NCBI GenBank assembly: GCA_046297935.1
Contig: JBKBHA010000021.1
Location: 1-33,928, forward strand
Direction: 5' to 3'
DNA: 33,928 nucleotides
DNA from: CAYMZZ01 sp046297935
GTDB lineage: Bacteria > Bacteroidota > Bacteroidia > Chitinophagales > Chitinophagaceae
Shown: piece after piece, positions 1 through 9,013 of the stretch
Layout: every line of letters begins with the position of its first letter
Numbering within the stretch: the stretch's first letter is position 1
Position numbers and translations under genes: made by a program
The notes under the pieces: generated by a model
Database searches by the model: none
Told to the model about the DNA's origin: nothing
Seen by the model: the letters and a program-made list of their open reading frames with translations, nothing else

Positions 1-63
1 TCACCTTTCACCTCTCACCTCTCACCTTTCACCTCTCACCTCTCACCTTTCACCTCTCACCTC
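1..63. repeat. Heptamer tandem repeat (TCACCTY)n, three 21-bp units
   Basis: Three perfect tandem copies of a 21-bp unit, each made of three TCACCTY heptamers (Y at heptamer ends alternates T, C, C), fill positions 1-63. The repeat probably continues to the left of the window. Its right end overlaps the 3' end of gldC, whose last codons and stop (GAG AGG TGA on the minus strand) are read from it. The same heptamer occurs at 9006-9053 and 9230-9273. Confidence 0.95.
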
Positions 64-401
64 TCCCCCGCCTGCTGCTTCTCCTGAAATTTCTTGATGA
101 ACCCGCGGGCAAATGTTTTCACTTCATCTACCAGATCGTTTTGCTGCGTGGCGCGGCCATAGGTATCGGCCATCGTCATCATTGTCTGATAAAAGAAATC
201 GGCCATTTCCTCCACTTTCATATCTTTTGTCCACAGGTCGATGCGAAGTGCAGTGCGCTCCGAAGGTTCCCAGAAAGCCAGCATCATGGCACGGGCCTGT
301 TGTAGTTCTTCCTGCCCGGTGCTGCTGGCCTTCCAGCCAATTGCTTCGGGTATATAGTTTTCGTCGGTCTTTACTTCAATATGTATGGTCGATTCTGCCA
401 T
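57..401 (-). CDS. gldC: Gliding motility protein GldC family
   Basis: A 114-aa protein recognised as GldC. GldC is a small protein conserved across Bacteroidota and linked in flavobacteria to the gliding/T9SS gene set; its biochemical role is not defined. The diagnostic stretch is LRIDLWTKDM followed by FFYQTM.TMADTYGRAT and an amphipathic C-terminal helix. The frame is open to an ATG at 425, but the ATG at 401 (MAESTIHIEV) matches where family members begin, so that start is preferred. There is no signal peptide, so it is probably cytoplasmic. The last residues (GER-stop) are encoded by the heptamer repeat, so the native C-terminus may have been replaced or trimmed. The glycosyltransferase gene lies just upstream on the same strand, about 40 bp away, so co-transcription is plausible. 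Confidence 0.85.
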   Translation of the reverse strand: MAESTIHIEVKTDENYIPEAIGWKASSTGQEELQQARAMMLAFWEPSERTALRIDLWTKDMKVEEMADFFYQTMMTMADTYGRATQQNDLVDEVKTFARGFIKKFQEKQQAGER

Positions 402-441
402 GGTTGCCTGTTTATAATGCTGCAAAAATACAATGATCCTG

Positions 442-1548
442 CTATTGGCGAGGGTTAATTAAGCGATAAGTATGCTGTGCCATTTGTTCCAGACTCAAAC
501 TTCTGTAGAGTGCGCCCGAAGCCTGGCAACGTGCCCTGCGAAATTCTTCATCTTTGTACACTCGCATCATCAACCCAGCTATTTCCGACACATCTTCCGA
601 GCCGGCATAAACCGCCGTATCACCCAGCCAGTCCTGTGGAGGATATTTATCGGGCAGCAGCAGCGGACAGGCATGTTGAAGGGCCATCAGCAATTGCGAG
701 TCGTTGAGCAACTGACCCGCACCCTGCACCAATGCATAGGCAAGATTCAATACCGTATTCTTTTCGGCAGTTGTCGCCTCCAGCAACACGGTATCTTCTT
801 TATATTTGTATGCATCCATCGCCCGCTTCAATTCGCGGTAGTTGCCATTCTTTTCAGCAATCAGCAACAGCTTCCAGTCGGTTTGCTGCCGTTTTTTGAA
901 AACGGAAAACGATTTCATCAGCTGCATAGTGGTTTCGGGCAATTCGCTCGTCACAAAACTGGCAAAAAAGGGCCGGCCACCGGTATGATAGTCCATTTCG
1001 TAGAGGGCCGCTTCATTTACGCGCGAATTGCTTTCGGGTGCAGCTACGGGGGCCAGCGCCTGCCAGTTGCTGAGTTCAAGCTGCTGCTTATGCGGCAGCA
1101 GTGTTCGCCAGCCATCGCCATTCAGCCAGCCAATTCTGGCAAGTTGAATCATTTCCGGCAACATGCGTTTATAACTGAAGCGGGAGATCAGCGATTTTTC
1201 CAAAAAATGCCTCCCCGGTGCATGCAGCCAGAATGCCGCCTGAGGCACATCTAAGCCCCTGACCAGTACCCCTGGCACCGGTATCAGCCAATCGGGTCTG
1301 AATTTCTTCGACAAAACAGACCATTCGCGTCGATAACCCTGAATAACTGCGCCGGTATTCCGCCTAATTGGTGCTACAGACTCTATTTTCAGATTGGGTA
1401 AATCAGGCAAATCGCCGCTACGTTCTGAAAGCCACACAAATTCATCGGTTGGGTTCTGCAACGCCCATTGCAGAAACAGTTGCTCGAGCGTGCAGGCTCC
1501 GCCCGGTAAATGCTGGCCACCTTCCCTTAAGTCTATCACTATCTGCAT
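442..1548 (-). CDS. Glycosyltransferase, GT-B fold (family 1/4-like)
   Basis: About 368 aa. It opens with MQIVIDLREG, a typical first beta-strand of GT-B glycosyltransferases. A C-terminal half with WKLLLIAEKNG, LNLAYALVQGAGQLL and ACPLLLPDKYPPQDWLGD resembles the nucleotide-sugar-binding domain of GT4-type enzymes, though the usual E-x7-E donor motif is poorly preserved. The open frame extends to an ATG at 1578, but the ATG at 1546-1548 puts the Rossmann strand at the N-terminus and is preferred. No signal peptide or membrane segment is seen, so it is probably a cytoplasmic or peripheral enzyme acting on cell-surface glycans. Acceptor and donor cannot be told from sequence. The family call is fair; specificity is unknown. 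Confidence 0.6.
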   Translation of the reverse strand: MQIVIDLREGGQHLPGGACTLEQLFLQWALQNPTDEFVWLSERSGDLPDLPNLKIESVAPIRRNTGAVIQGYRREWSVLSKKFRPDWLIPVPGVLVRGLDVPQAAFWLHAPGRHFLEKSLISRFSYKRMLPEMIQLARIGWLNGDGWRTLLPHKQQLELSNWQALAPVAAPESNSRVNEAALYEMDYHTGGRPFFASFVTSELPETTMQLMKSFSVFKKRQQTDWKLLLIAEKNGNYRELKRAMDAYKYKEDTVLLEATTAEKNTVLNLAYALVQGAGQLLNDSQLLMALQHACPLLLPDKYPPQDWLGDTAVYAGSEDVSEIAGLMMRVYKDEEFRRARCQASGALYRSLSLEQMAQHTYRLINPRQ

Positions 1549-1838
1549 GGGCTGCAAAGTTATGCCGGCCAGGATCATTTTCGGGCAGTAAATAGCGTTT
1601 TAAAAGAACAACTTGCTGCAGAAATTACCGGTTTGCAAAAGCAAAAATGCTTTTCAGGTGCAGAAATTACGGTCCGGACATCTCGTGTATTTATTCGTAA
1701 CTATCCCTACGCAATTACGCCATTTACTGCGCATAAAATAGCGAAGTAATACAATTGTGTCCTGTACGCAACGAAGCTACCTTTATAATATTATAAGTGT
1801 AATCCAATAATCCGTACTTCCCTTTAACCCGGTGGCCT

Positions 1839-3035
1839 ATGAAACCTTATTACACCGCTTTGAGATATTTGCTGGCAGGCATTAGCATGCTGATTTTGAG
1901 TGGAATGGCTAATGCTCAATGCCCCGATGGACACCCTCAGGGCTCCACTGCCTTCGATACAACCATCGCTACTCCCGCAGGAGTTACTTCCCGCGTGGTT
2001 AAGTTTCCTCAGTTCGATCCTTCTATGGCCATGCTAACCTGCGTGCGGCTTTGTATTTCCATCACGGCCGTAGTGGATACCATGGATATCGAAAATAACT
2101 CGGCTTCGCCTCAAACAGCCGATGTGTTTTATACCCGTAATGATAATATCACGGGTCCCGGCCTGGGCACTCCTTTAACCAACAGCTTTTCGTACGCCTA
2201 CGGCACTTACAACCTGGGACCCAGCGATGGTTCGGTGGGTGGCGGTCCCGATTTTGTAGCGGTATCAAAAGATACCCTGCTCAATGCCGTACAGATATGT
2301 AGAACGATCAGCGACTCGGCCACTATTTCCCAGTTCTATGGACTCGACAGTGTGGCGTATACTTACAATATCACCGCACTGGTAAGCCCGGTTATTACCG
2401 GCGGCGATTTTAATTTCCGAATTGGAACCTCGGCCTTTGTCAACTTCCGCTTTGAATATTGTACCTGCCCGCCCGCAGTGCTGCCGTTGAATGTTAAAAT
2501 GTTTAACGTTTCAAAGGTTACCGATACCCGTGCTGAGCTTCGCTGGACAGGTTACGATGATCCTTTTGCGAATTATCACTATGAGGTTGAAGTAAGTAGG
2601 GATAGTCGAAATTTTACAAGTATTGCTGTTGTTGAAAAAAACACAAACAGCACCGAGCCTTATCGCATGTTGTATGATGTGCCCAACGGTGAACAGGGTA
2701 CATATTACTTCAGGATTAAACAGGTTTACAGCAATGGATATGTGCGTTTTACTAATATCAAGCATATTTCCCTGCAAAGTTCCGCAACTACAAAATTTTC
2801 TATCTTCCCTAATCCATCCCGTGGCACAGTTGGTATCAAATTTGATACTGGAGTGGGAGGAAAATTTGCGGTACAGATCTTTAATACGCAGGGGCAGTTA
2901 GTGACGCAGAAAGATATTGTGGCAAGTGGAGAAACGCCCGTTCAGGTAGCCCATTTACAGTCAGGTGTGTATTGGTTGAGGCTGACCGATAAAAAGACGC
3001 AGGAAGTAAGCGTCAATCAACTTTTAATTAAATGA
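1839..3035 (+). CDS. Secreted protein with T9SS type A C-terminal sorting domain
   Basis: A 398-aa protein. Residues 1-27 form a signal peptide (basic start, hydrophobic YLLAGISMLILSGMA, cleavage after ANA before QC). The middle has an all-beta look; residues ~215-315 resemble a fibronectin-III/Ig-like module (LPLNVKMFNV ... YHYEVEVSRD ... YYFRIKQVY). The last ~75 residues carry the type IX secretion sorting signature FSIFPNPSRG ... VQIFNTQGQLV ... SGVYWLRL and end in QLLIK. It is therefore predicted to be exported by Sec, translocated across the outer membrane by T9SS and anchored or released at the cell surface. No catalytic motif was recognised, so its role is unknown. The gene stands alone and is followed by a strong hairpin terminator. 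Confidence 0.85.
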   Translation: MKPYYTALRYLLAGISMLILSGMANAQCPDGHPQGSTAFDTTIATPAGVTSRVVKFPQFDPSMAMLTCVRLCISITAVVDTMDIENNSASPQTADVFYTRNDNITGPGLGTPLTNSFSYAYGTYNLGPSDGSVGGGPDFVAVSKDTLLNAVQICRTISDSATISQFYGLDSVAYTYNITALVSPVITGGDFNFRIGTSAFVNFRFEYCTCPPAVLPLNVKMFNVSKVTDTRAELRWTGYDDPFANYHYEVEVSRDSRNFTSIAVVEKNTNSTEPYRMLYDVPNGEQGTYYFRIKQVYSNGYVRFTNIKHISLQSSATTKFSIFPNPSRGTVGIKFDTGVGGKFAVQIFNTQGQLVTQKDIVASGETPVQVAHLQSGVYWLRLTDKKTQEVSVNQLLIK

Positions 3036-3065
3036 CCTCTTAGGTGGAAGAGGATGGTGGCTTGT

Positions 3066-3099
3066 AAAAGGGGCCTTGGTTCGGGGCCCCTTTCTTTTT
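3066..3099 (+). terminator. Rho-independent terminator of the T9SS-sorted protein gene
   Basis: A 9-bp perfect stem (AAAGGGGCC at 3067-3075 with GGCCCCTTT at 3085-3093), a 9-nt loop, then a T-rich tract. It lies 30 bp after the stop codon at 3035. Confidence 0.85.
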
Positions 3100-3176
3100 G
3101 CCCTTTTTTCAGCTCCTGAGGGCCGCTTACTCAAGTTCCACTTATTTACTACATTTGTCCTTTCTCTTACCATTTT

Positions 3177-3845
3177 ATGGAATATAATACTACGCGTAAT
3201 CATCTGGCCATGCGCGAATATGGTCGCCATGTGCAAAGAATGATCGAACACCTGTTAGCCATCGAGGATAAAGAACGCCGGCAGCGGAATGCACATATTG
3301 TAATAGAACTGATGGGCTTCCTCAATCCACATCTGAAGAATGTTGAAGATTTTCGCCATAAACTCTGGGATCATCTTTTCCTGATTTCTGATTTTAAACT
3401 CGATGTGGATTCTCCCTATCCCATCCCTACCCGCGAGTCGCTGAGCGAAAGACCTCAGCCACTTCCCTATCCCAAGCGGCACCCGCGCCACTCACACCTG
3501 GGCAAAAACCTCGAAATCGTGATCCAGAAAGCACTGAAAGAAGAGGACCCGGAAAAAAGGGCGGGCTTTGCCAATGCTATTGCTTATTACATGAAGCTGG
3601 CTTACAACAACTGGCATAAGGAAACCGTGCACGACGATGCCATTCAGAGCGAAATGGGCAATATCACCGGTGGCCAGCTCACTTTTACCAACACACCATT
3701 CGTGAAAGCTTACCGCCAGCAGGAAAGTCGTGAACGAGGAGGTGGCGGTTATGGCAAACAAAGAGGTAAATTCCAACACCGCAACAATGGCGGCAACCGC
3801 CGCAACGATAACCGCGGAGGTAATTTCAAGAAAAAACGATTTTAA
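3177..3845 (+). CDS. DUF4290 domain-containing protein
   Basis: A 222-aa protein matching the Bacteroidota-specific DUF4290 family by its conserved blocks: MEYNTTRNHLAMREYGRHVQ, ELMGFLNPHLKN, FRHKLWDHLFLIS and FANAIAYYMKLAYNNWHK. It is mostly helical, without signal peptide, and cytoplasmic. The last ~40 residues are a low-complexity basic tail rich in Gly, Arg, Asn and Lys, ending FKKKRF; such RGG-like tails often bind RNA, but no function is established. It lies 45 bp before murA on the same strand, and a DUF4290-murA order is, to my knowledge, common in Bacteroidota, which suggests co-transcription. The start ATG at 3177 begins the conserved block. Confidence 0.85.
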   Translation: MEYNTTRNHLAMREYGRHVQRMIEHLLAIEDKERRQRNAHIVIELMGFLNPHLKNVEDFRHKLWDHLFLISDFKLDVDSPYPIPTRESLSERPQPLPYPKRHPRHSHLGKNLEIVIQKALKEEDPEKRAGFANAIAYYMKLAYNNWHKETVHDDAIQSEMGNITGGQLTFTNTPFVKAYRQQESRERGGGGYGKQRGKFQHRNNGGNRRNDNRGGNFKKKRF

Positions 3846-3889
3846 CCCCCCAACGCCCGTTAAGGGGAATAGAGGGTCAATTTAATTGA

Positions 3890-5194
3890 ATGCACTCCTT
3901 TGAAGTCAGAGGCGGCAAGGCACTGTCGGGAACTATAGTACCACAGGGTGCCAAAAACGAAGCACTGCAAATTATCAGCGCCGTTTTACTTACGCCCGAG
4001 CCTGTTGTTGTTACCAACATCCCCGATATTCTCGATGTAAACCTGCTTATTGAACTGCTGCAGGAAATGAATGTAAAAGTGCAGCGGCCCACACGCGACA
4101 CCTGCATTTTTCAGGCCGACGATGTGAATATTGATTACCTGCACAGCGAAGATTATCGGAAGAAAAGTGGTCGCCTGCGCGGATCCGTTATGCTTGCAGG
4201 TCCCATGCTGTCGCGCTACCGCAAAGCATTTATACCCAAGCCGGGTGGCGATAAAATAGGTCGCCGCCGCCTCGACACACATATCATTGGCTTCGAAAAA
4301 CTGGGTGCCAATTTTGTATATCACCCGGAAGATGGTTTTTTTCATTTGAACGCGCCTGCTTTACAGGGAACCCGGCTTTTGCTCGACGAACCATCGGTAA
4401 CAGGTACCGCCAATATTGTGATGGCGGCTGTAATGGCGCGTGGTACTACCGAAATATACAACGCAGCCTGCGAACCATATGTACAGCAACTCTGCGGTAT
4501 GCTCAACCGCATGGGCGCCCGCATCAGCGGCATCGGCAGCAATCTGCTTCGCATTGAAGGAGTAGAATACCTGTCGGGTACCGAACACCGCATGCTGCCC
4601 GATATGATTGAAGTGGGTTCCTTTATTGGCCTGGCAGCGATGACAAAAAGTGATATCACTATCCAGGGAGCCGGTGTGGAACACCTGGGCATCATTCCCG
4701 ATAAATTTCGTCAACTCGGCATTGAACTCCATATCGAAAACGACAATATCCATATTCCCGCCCGCGATATTTACGAAGTGCAGCGCTATTTCGACGGAGG
4801 TGTGCTCACCATTTACGATCATCCCTGGCCGGGCTTTACGCCCGATTTGCTGAGTATTGTGCTGGTAACCGCCATACAGGCCCGGGGCAGTGTGCTGATA
4901 CATCAGAAGATGTTCGAGAGCCGGCTATTTTTTGTCGACAAACTGATCGACATGGGTGCTCAGATCATTCTCTGCGATCCGCACCGCGCGGTGGTGATTG
5001 GTCTTGAGCGGGAGCAGCAGCTTCGCGGCATCACCATGAGCAGCCCAGATATACGCGCCGGTGTTGCCCTGCTGATAGCTGCGCTTAGCGCCGAAGGGAA
5101 AAGCACCATTCAAAATATTGAACAGATCGATCGTGGCTACCAGTACATCGATGAAAGGCTGCGACAGTTGGGTGCCGACATACGCCGGGTATAA
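3890..5194 (+). CDS. murA: UDP-N-acetylglucosamine 1-carboxyvinyltransferase
   Basis: A 434-aa MurA. It transfers enolpyruvate from PEP to UDP-GlcNAc, the first committed step of peptidoglycan synthesis in the cytoplasm. The start has the family block with GGKALSGTIVPQGAKNEALQ; other family blocks include DEPSVTGTANIVMAA and RGGD-type loop equivalents near the C-terminus (SSPDIRAGVALLIAAL). In the active-site loop (PGGDKIGRRRLDTH) residue 121, codon 4250-4252 GAT, is Asp where E. coli MurA has Cys115, the residue alkylated by fosfomycin. Asp at this position is known to keep activity and give fosfomycin insensitivity in other bacteria. It sits between a DUF4290 gene and gmk on one strand, with 17-45 bp gaps, probably as one operon. 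Confidence 0.95.
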   Translation: MHSFEVRGGKALSGTIVPQGAKNEALQIISAVLLTPEPVVVTNIPDILDVNLLIELLQEMNVKVQRPTRDTCIFQADDVNIDYLHSEDYRKKSGRLRGSVMLAGPMLSRYRKAFIPKPGGDKIGRRRLDTHIIGFEKLGANFVYHPEDGFFHLNAPALQGTRLLLDEPSVTGTANIVMAAVMARGTTEIYNAACEPYVQQLCGMLNRMGARISGIGSNLLRIEGVEYLSGTEHRMLPDMIEVGSFIGLAAMTKSDITIQGAGVEHLGIIPDKFRQLGIELHIENDNIHIPARDIYEVQRYFDGGVLTIYDHPWPGFTPDLLSIVLVTAIQARGSVLIHQKMFESRLFFVDKLIDMGAQIILCDPHRAVVIGLEREQQLRGITMSSPDIRAGVALLIAALSAEGKSTIQNIEQIDRGYQYIDERLRQLGADIRRV

Positions 5195-5217
5195 GCAGTT
5201 TTCTTTTAATTTTGCGG

Positions 5218-5802
5218 ATGCCAACGCCACTGTATCAGGATAAGATCATCATTATTACGGCCCCCTCGGGAGCGGGCAAAACTTCGATCACCCATTTCCT
5301 GCTGAAAAAATACCCGCAACTGGCTTTTTCCATTTCTGCAGCAACCCGCCAGCCCCGCGCTCATGAAAAAGATGGTGTGGACTATCATTTTCTGTCGCAG
5401 GAAAATTTCAGAGACAAAATACGCGAAGGCGCTTTTGTGGAATGGGAAATGGTGTACGAAGGCAAATACTATGGTACCCTCCGCTCCGAACTGCAGCGGA
5501 TCTGGAATAATAACCAGGTTCCACTGCTCGATATCGACGTAAAAGGCGCCATACATGTACAGCAACAATTTTCTCAAACTTCGCTCAGCATTTTTATCGA
5601 ACCCCCATCGGTAGGTGAACTGAAGCGCCGACTGGAATCGCGCGGAACAGAAACAGCCGAATCGCTGAAAGACCGGGTGAATAAAGCGGCTTACGAAATT
5701 TCATTCAAACAACATTTCGATCATTGTATTGTAAACGACAACCTCGATCGCGCCTGCCAGCAGGCAGAAGAGATTGTCGTAAACTTCATTAAGACAAATT
5801 AG
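5218..5802 (+). CDS. gmk: Guanylate kinase
   Basis: A 194-aa guanylate kinase that phosphorylates GMP to GDP with ATP in the cytoplasm, feeding GTP/dGTP pools. The P-loop is at residues 16-23 (PSGAGKTS), followed by FSISAATRQPRAHEKDGVDYHF (GMP-binding region), a FVEWEMVYEGKYYGT block and LLDIDVKGA. Length fits the family. The frame is open from a TTG at 5212, but the ATG at 5218 (MPTPLYQDK) is a better start. It follows murA by 23 bp and ends about 30 bp before the convergent outer-membrane receptor gene. Confidence 0.95.
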   Translation: MPTPLYQDKIIIITAPSGAGKTSITHFLLKKYPQLAFSISAATRQPRAHEKDGVDYHFLSQENFRDKIREGAFVEWEMVYEGKYYGTLRSELQRIWNNNQVPLLDIDVKGAIHVQQQFSQTSLSIFIEPPSVGELKRRLESRGTETAESLKDRVNKAAYEISFKQHFDHCIVNDNLDRACQQAEEIVVNFIKTN

Positions 5803-5835
5803 ATTATTATCAATTAGCTAATTTGTCTGGAGGGG

Positions 5836-8616
5836 TTAAAATATCAGAATTCTATTTCTCTCTCCCACTTTTGGTGCGCCGAAGTTTCGGATATTGTAGG
5901 TAAAAGTCAGCATGAAATATCGCTGTAAGATGGTCGTTTCCGTATCCTGAATAAAATTCTCATTCACCGAGCGGTTGACGTTCGTAGTCTGATTCAGCAA
6001 ATCGTATACAGCCAGTTTTACATTAGCCCGATCCTCCTTCATAAAAAGATAGCTTACCGCCGCATTCCAGGTCCAGATCGATTTGCGAATGCCGGGTGCT
6101 ACCTGGGGGTTGAACACATAGTTCACGGTATTTTCCCAAACCAGTTTCTTCGGCATACGCACCGTCATATTCGATTGAAGGTTATGACGCCAAATGCTGA
6201 GCGTGGGAAATGTAGGGTCTTCGTAGACGCTGCGGTTCCAGTTGGGGCTATATCGCTGCGTGAATTCAATCTTGTCTTTCCAGTTTAATCCTACCGATGC
6301 CGATGGCCTTAGCGACCAGATTCCGACCTGACTTTTTTCATTGTTTAACAACACAAACTGCCGATTGAAGTTGACGGTAACAGACCCTGAATAATTGATC
6401 TTAAAATTGCTACTGAACTTATGCTCGCGGCGGGCATTGCTGGTGAATTGCAGCGACCAGACTCCGTCGATATTGACAGGGCGCGTTGTTTGCACGCCGT
6501 TTTCATCAATGGTACGCGCACGAACCACCGCGTTGTTTCGAATAGTGCCATTTACATAAGCCGACAAAAACTGCCCCTTCTGCGGATTGTATTTAAAGAA
6601 ATTGAAGTAAACGGTATGTCCCAGCCCGGGCTTGAGATCGGGGTTGCCAAAGCTTTGGTAGAGCGGATTGGTATTGTTTACAGCAGGCTGCAAATCGGCA
6701 GCCTGCGGCTCGGTTACGCTCAAGTTATAACTTAGGCTATAAGGACCTTTCCGAATCGTAGCATTGGGTGTCACAAACAAAAAGTTCTGCTTCACGTCGG
6801 GCTGTCCGGCAAATTCATTTGTAACGTTCAATGATCGCAGTACGACACCCGATTCAAAATTCCAGCCCTTATTTCTAAAGATCAGGTTGGCCCCTGTATT
6901 GGATCGTATCCCTTTCCGGGTGATGCTATTGCTTTGATCTTCGTTCAAATCGATATACTCCTGCGATACGGGGTCATAATCATAGGTATTCACCCTGTTT
7001 CGCTGGCTAAACAATTCTGCCGATTCGGTAACCGACAAACTCAGTTTTTCTGAAAAGGGTGTATTGTAGCGCAAATAAAGCTGGTGCCGGCTATCGGCCG
7101 CCAGCAGATCGCGATACTGATTGAAGCTTTGAGTATTGGGAACCTTGTAAAAATTGTTGATCGATTCATTGTAATCGTCCTGTACCTGCCTCACATAGTC
7201 GTTATTTAACCTTGCGTAAAAGCTACGCCCTTTTCTGCGGCGCGAACTACGGGTAAAAATCAACTCCTGCGAAAGCGTCATGGCATCCTGATCCATGTTT
7301 TGCTCGCGTTGGCTATCGTTTAGGAGATTATCGACATTGCTGCTGTTGGCTGATTCAAAAAGCGATTGCGTGCGACCAACACTCTGCTGGATAGCCGGCC
7401 GCCAGGTTAATCTGGTCAGCGAATCAATTTTCCAGATAAGCTGAGAACTAAAGCGGTGTGAGCGTTCTACCGTGTTGCTCCGATTATTACTCGTAGTAGT
7501 TTGTATGGTATCGCCGAAAAACTGCTCCCGGTTCGAACGGCTGGCTTCGTCGGTGCCATTGTTGCCATAAAAATATTGCAGGCTCAGTTGCACCTTTTTA
7601 CCAAATAAGGTATTGGCGTTTACACCAAATGCCGTGGAACGTGTAATGCCGCTGCCCAGTCCGCCAAAGCTGATATCATTAAGCGCAAAGCCTCCATTAT
7701 CGGTCACCATCACGCTATTGATATTGCTTCGGCCAAAACCCCCGATGCGCATCACATCGTCGATGCTGAATGCGCTACGGTTCAGGTTGTTGGTATAACC
7801 CAGAAAACTCAGTTGCAGCGTATCGCGAAAAGTATTGATGATGCCACCTGTTTCAAACCGGTTGTTGGTGCCGGCACCGCCATACAATTTGCCAAACCAA
7901 CCCTTTTTGATCGCTCTCTTCAGTTTTAAGTTGATCACCACTCCCAAATCGGCCTGATTAATATTGGGATCCCGGTCTTTCTGCTCCTGATCATCCGAAA
8001 TCTGTACCCGGTCAATGATATTTGCCGGCAGATTACGAGTGGCCATCTTGGGATCTGATCCAAAAAATTCCTTGCCATCCACCGTCAGCCGGTTGGCTCT
8101 TCGGCCATTCACCGTAATATTTCCACTCTCATCTACATCCACACCCGGAAATTTTCTCAACAGGTCTTCTACCAATGCCGAAGGAAGGGTTTTAAAAGCG
8201 TTTGCATTAAACTCAATGGTGTCGTTGCGATATACCACTGGTGGACGTTCCGCTATCACCAGTACTTCTTCCAGCTCCTTCAGGTCGGGTTGCATTTTTA
8301 ATGGGCCCCAATCCTGGGTAAGTGAATCATTCCCGAAAGTAAATTCTCTCCGAATCACTTCAAGTCCTGCGGCAGTTATAACAGCCCGCAGGTTGGTTTG
8401 AACAGGAAGGGAAGGAATTCGAAAATTGCCTTCCGGGTCGCTGAGGCGATAGGTGATGATGCTGGTGTCGCTGGCTTTAAACACCGTGATGGTGGCATAA
8501 GGAACGGGCTTCGCACCCGAACTGTCGACCAGCCTGCCGGTCAGCAGGCCCTTCTGGCCATAGACGCCGCAAAGCGCCAGGCCGGAAAAAATCATAAGCA
8601 GTAGGAATTTTTTCAT
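5836..8616 (-). CDS. TonB-dependent receptor-like outer-membrane beta-barrel protein
   Basis: A 926-aa outer-membrane protein. Residues 1-20 are a signal peptide (MKKFLLLMIFSGLALCGVYG). Residues ~22-105 form a carboxypeptidase-D regulatory-like beta-sandwich (KGLLTGRLVDSSGAKPVPYA). Residues ~110-230 resemble a plug domain (LPSALVEDLLRKFPGVDVD, RRANRLTVDGKEFFGSDP). The rest is a long Asn/Ser/Arg-rich beta-barrel of the OMP_b-brl_3 type found in Bacteroidota. No SusD partner gene is adjacent, so it is not a classic SusC/D pair, and its ligand is unknown. The start codon faces a palindromic intergenic region shared with the divergent gene at 8741. Confidence 0.85.
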   Translation of the reverse strand: MKKFLLLMIFSGLALCGVYGQKGLLTGRLVDSSGAKPVPYATITVFKASDTSIITYRLSDPEGNFRIPSLPVQTNLRAVITAAGLEVIRREFTFGNDSLTQDWGPLKMQPDLKELEEVLVIAERPPVVYRNDTIEFNANAFKTLPSALVEDLLRKFPGVDVDESGNITVNGRRANRLTVDGKEFFGSDPKMATRNLPANIIDRVQISDDQEQKDRDPNINQADLGVVINLKLKRAIKKGWFGKLYGGAGTNNRFETGGIINTFRDTLQLSFLGYTNNLNRSAFSIDDVMRIGGFGRSNINSVMVTDNGGFALNDISFGGLGSGITRSTAFGVNANTLFGKKVQLSLQYFYGNNGTDEASRSNREQFFGDTIQTTTSNNRSNTVERSHRFSSQLIWKIDSLTRLTWRPAIQQSVGRTQSLFESANSSNVDNLLNDSQREQNMDQDAMTLSQELIFTRSSRRRKGRSFYARLNNDYVRQVQDDYNESINNFYKVPNTQSFNQYRDLLAADSRHQLYLRYNTPFSEKLSLSVTESAELFSQRNRVNTYDYDPVSQEYIDLNEDQSNSITRKGIRSNTGANLIFRNKGWNFESGVVLRSLNVTNEFAGQPDVKQNFLFVTPNATIRKGPYSLSYNLSVTEPQAADLQPAVNNTNPLYQSFGNPDLKPGLGHTVYFNFFKYNPQKGQFLSAYVNGTIRNNAVVRARTIDENGVQTTRPVNIDGVWSLQFTSNARREHKFSSNFKINYSGSVTVNFNRQFVLLNNEKSQVGIWSLRPSASVGLNWKDKIEFTQRYSPNWNRSVYEDPTFPTLSIWRHNLQSNMTVRMPKKLVWENTVNYVFNPQVAPGIRKSIWTWNAAVSYLFMKEDRANVKLAVYDLLNQTTNVNRSVNENFIQDTETTILQRYFMLTFTYNIRNFGAPKVGERNRILIF

Positions 8617-8670
8617 GGCTATACTTTCGGAACAGGCACAAGATTACTGGCAACAGTCCATAAATCCAAT

Positions 8671-8699
8671 TTATTTAAACTAATTTTTTAGTTAAATAA
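8671..8699. promoter_or_regulatory. Palindrome in a divergent intergenic region (candidate operator)
   Basis: TTATTTAAACTAA (8671-8683) and TTAGTTAAATAA (8688-8699) are near-perfect inverted arms with one unpaired A and a 4-nt centre. The palindrome lies between the divergent starts at 8616 and 8741. The dyad could bind a dimeric regulator or simply be part of an AT-rich promoter; no regulator gene is adjacent. Confidence 0.4.
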
Positions 8700-8740
8700 A
8701 ATTTAACGCGGCCTTAAATTGATTGTAGCTTTGTTATATC

Positions 8741-9013
8741 ATGGATAAAAGCGAAGAATGGGCGCTGCAGAAGCTGGCGCAAACAATGGATCTGGATCTG
8801 CCAACGGGCGCAGAAGCCAGGTTGCGTTTACAACAACATATCAATGAGTTGATTCAAAACGATTTCAACAGGCTGTTGACGATTCTGTACCGGATAGATG
8901 TGGATGAAGATAAATTGAAGGCAGCGCTACGGGGGCAGCCGAACCGGGATGCGGCGGAGATTATTTGTGAGATGATTATAGAGAGGCAGGCGGTGATGAG
9001 AGTTGAGAGGTGA
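8741..9013 (+). CDS. Small conserved Bacteroidota protein of unknown function
   Basis: A 90-aa, highly charged, mainly helical protein without signal peptide or membrane segment. The block LIQNDFNRLLTILYRIDVDEDKLK ... AAEIICEMIIERQ resembles an unnamed family I have seen in Bacteroidota genomes. No enzymatic motif is seen. The last residues (RVER-stop) are read out of the heptamer repeat that starts at about 9006, so the C-terminus and stop codon are repeat-derived. It is divergent from the TonB-receptor-like gene. Confidence 0.65.
   Translation: MDKSEEWALQKLAQTMDLDLPTGAEARLRLQQHINELIQNDFNRLLTILYRIDVDEDKLKAALRGQPNRDAAEIICEMIIERQAVMRVER

Noticed and set aside
27..63. Window-start repeat as a CRISPR or protein-coding repeat
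   Set aside because: Pure 7-bp periodicity with no spacers; it only overlaps the end of gldC.
472..1254. 260-aa plus-strand open frame
   Set aside because: Lies antisense to the glycosyltransferase gene; His/Gln/Cys-rich composition without any motif, typical of a shadow frame.
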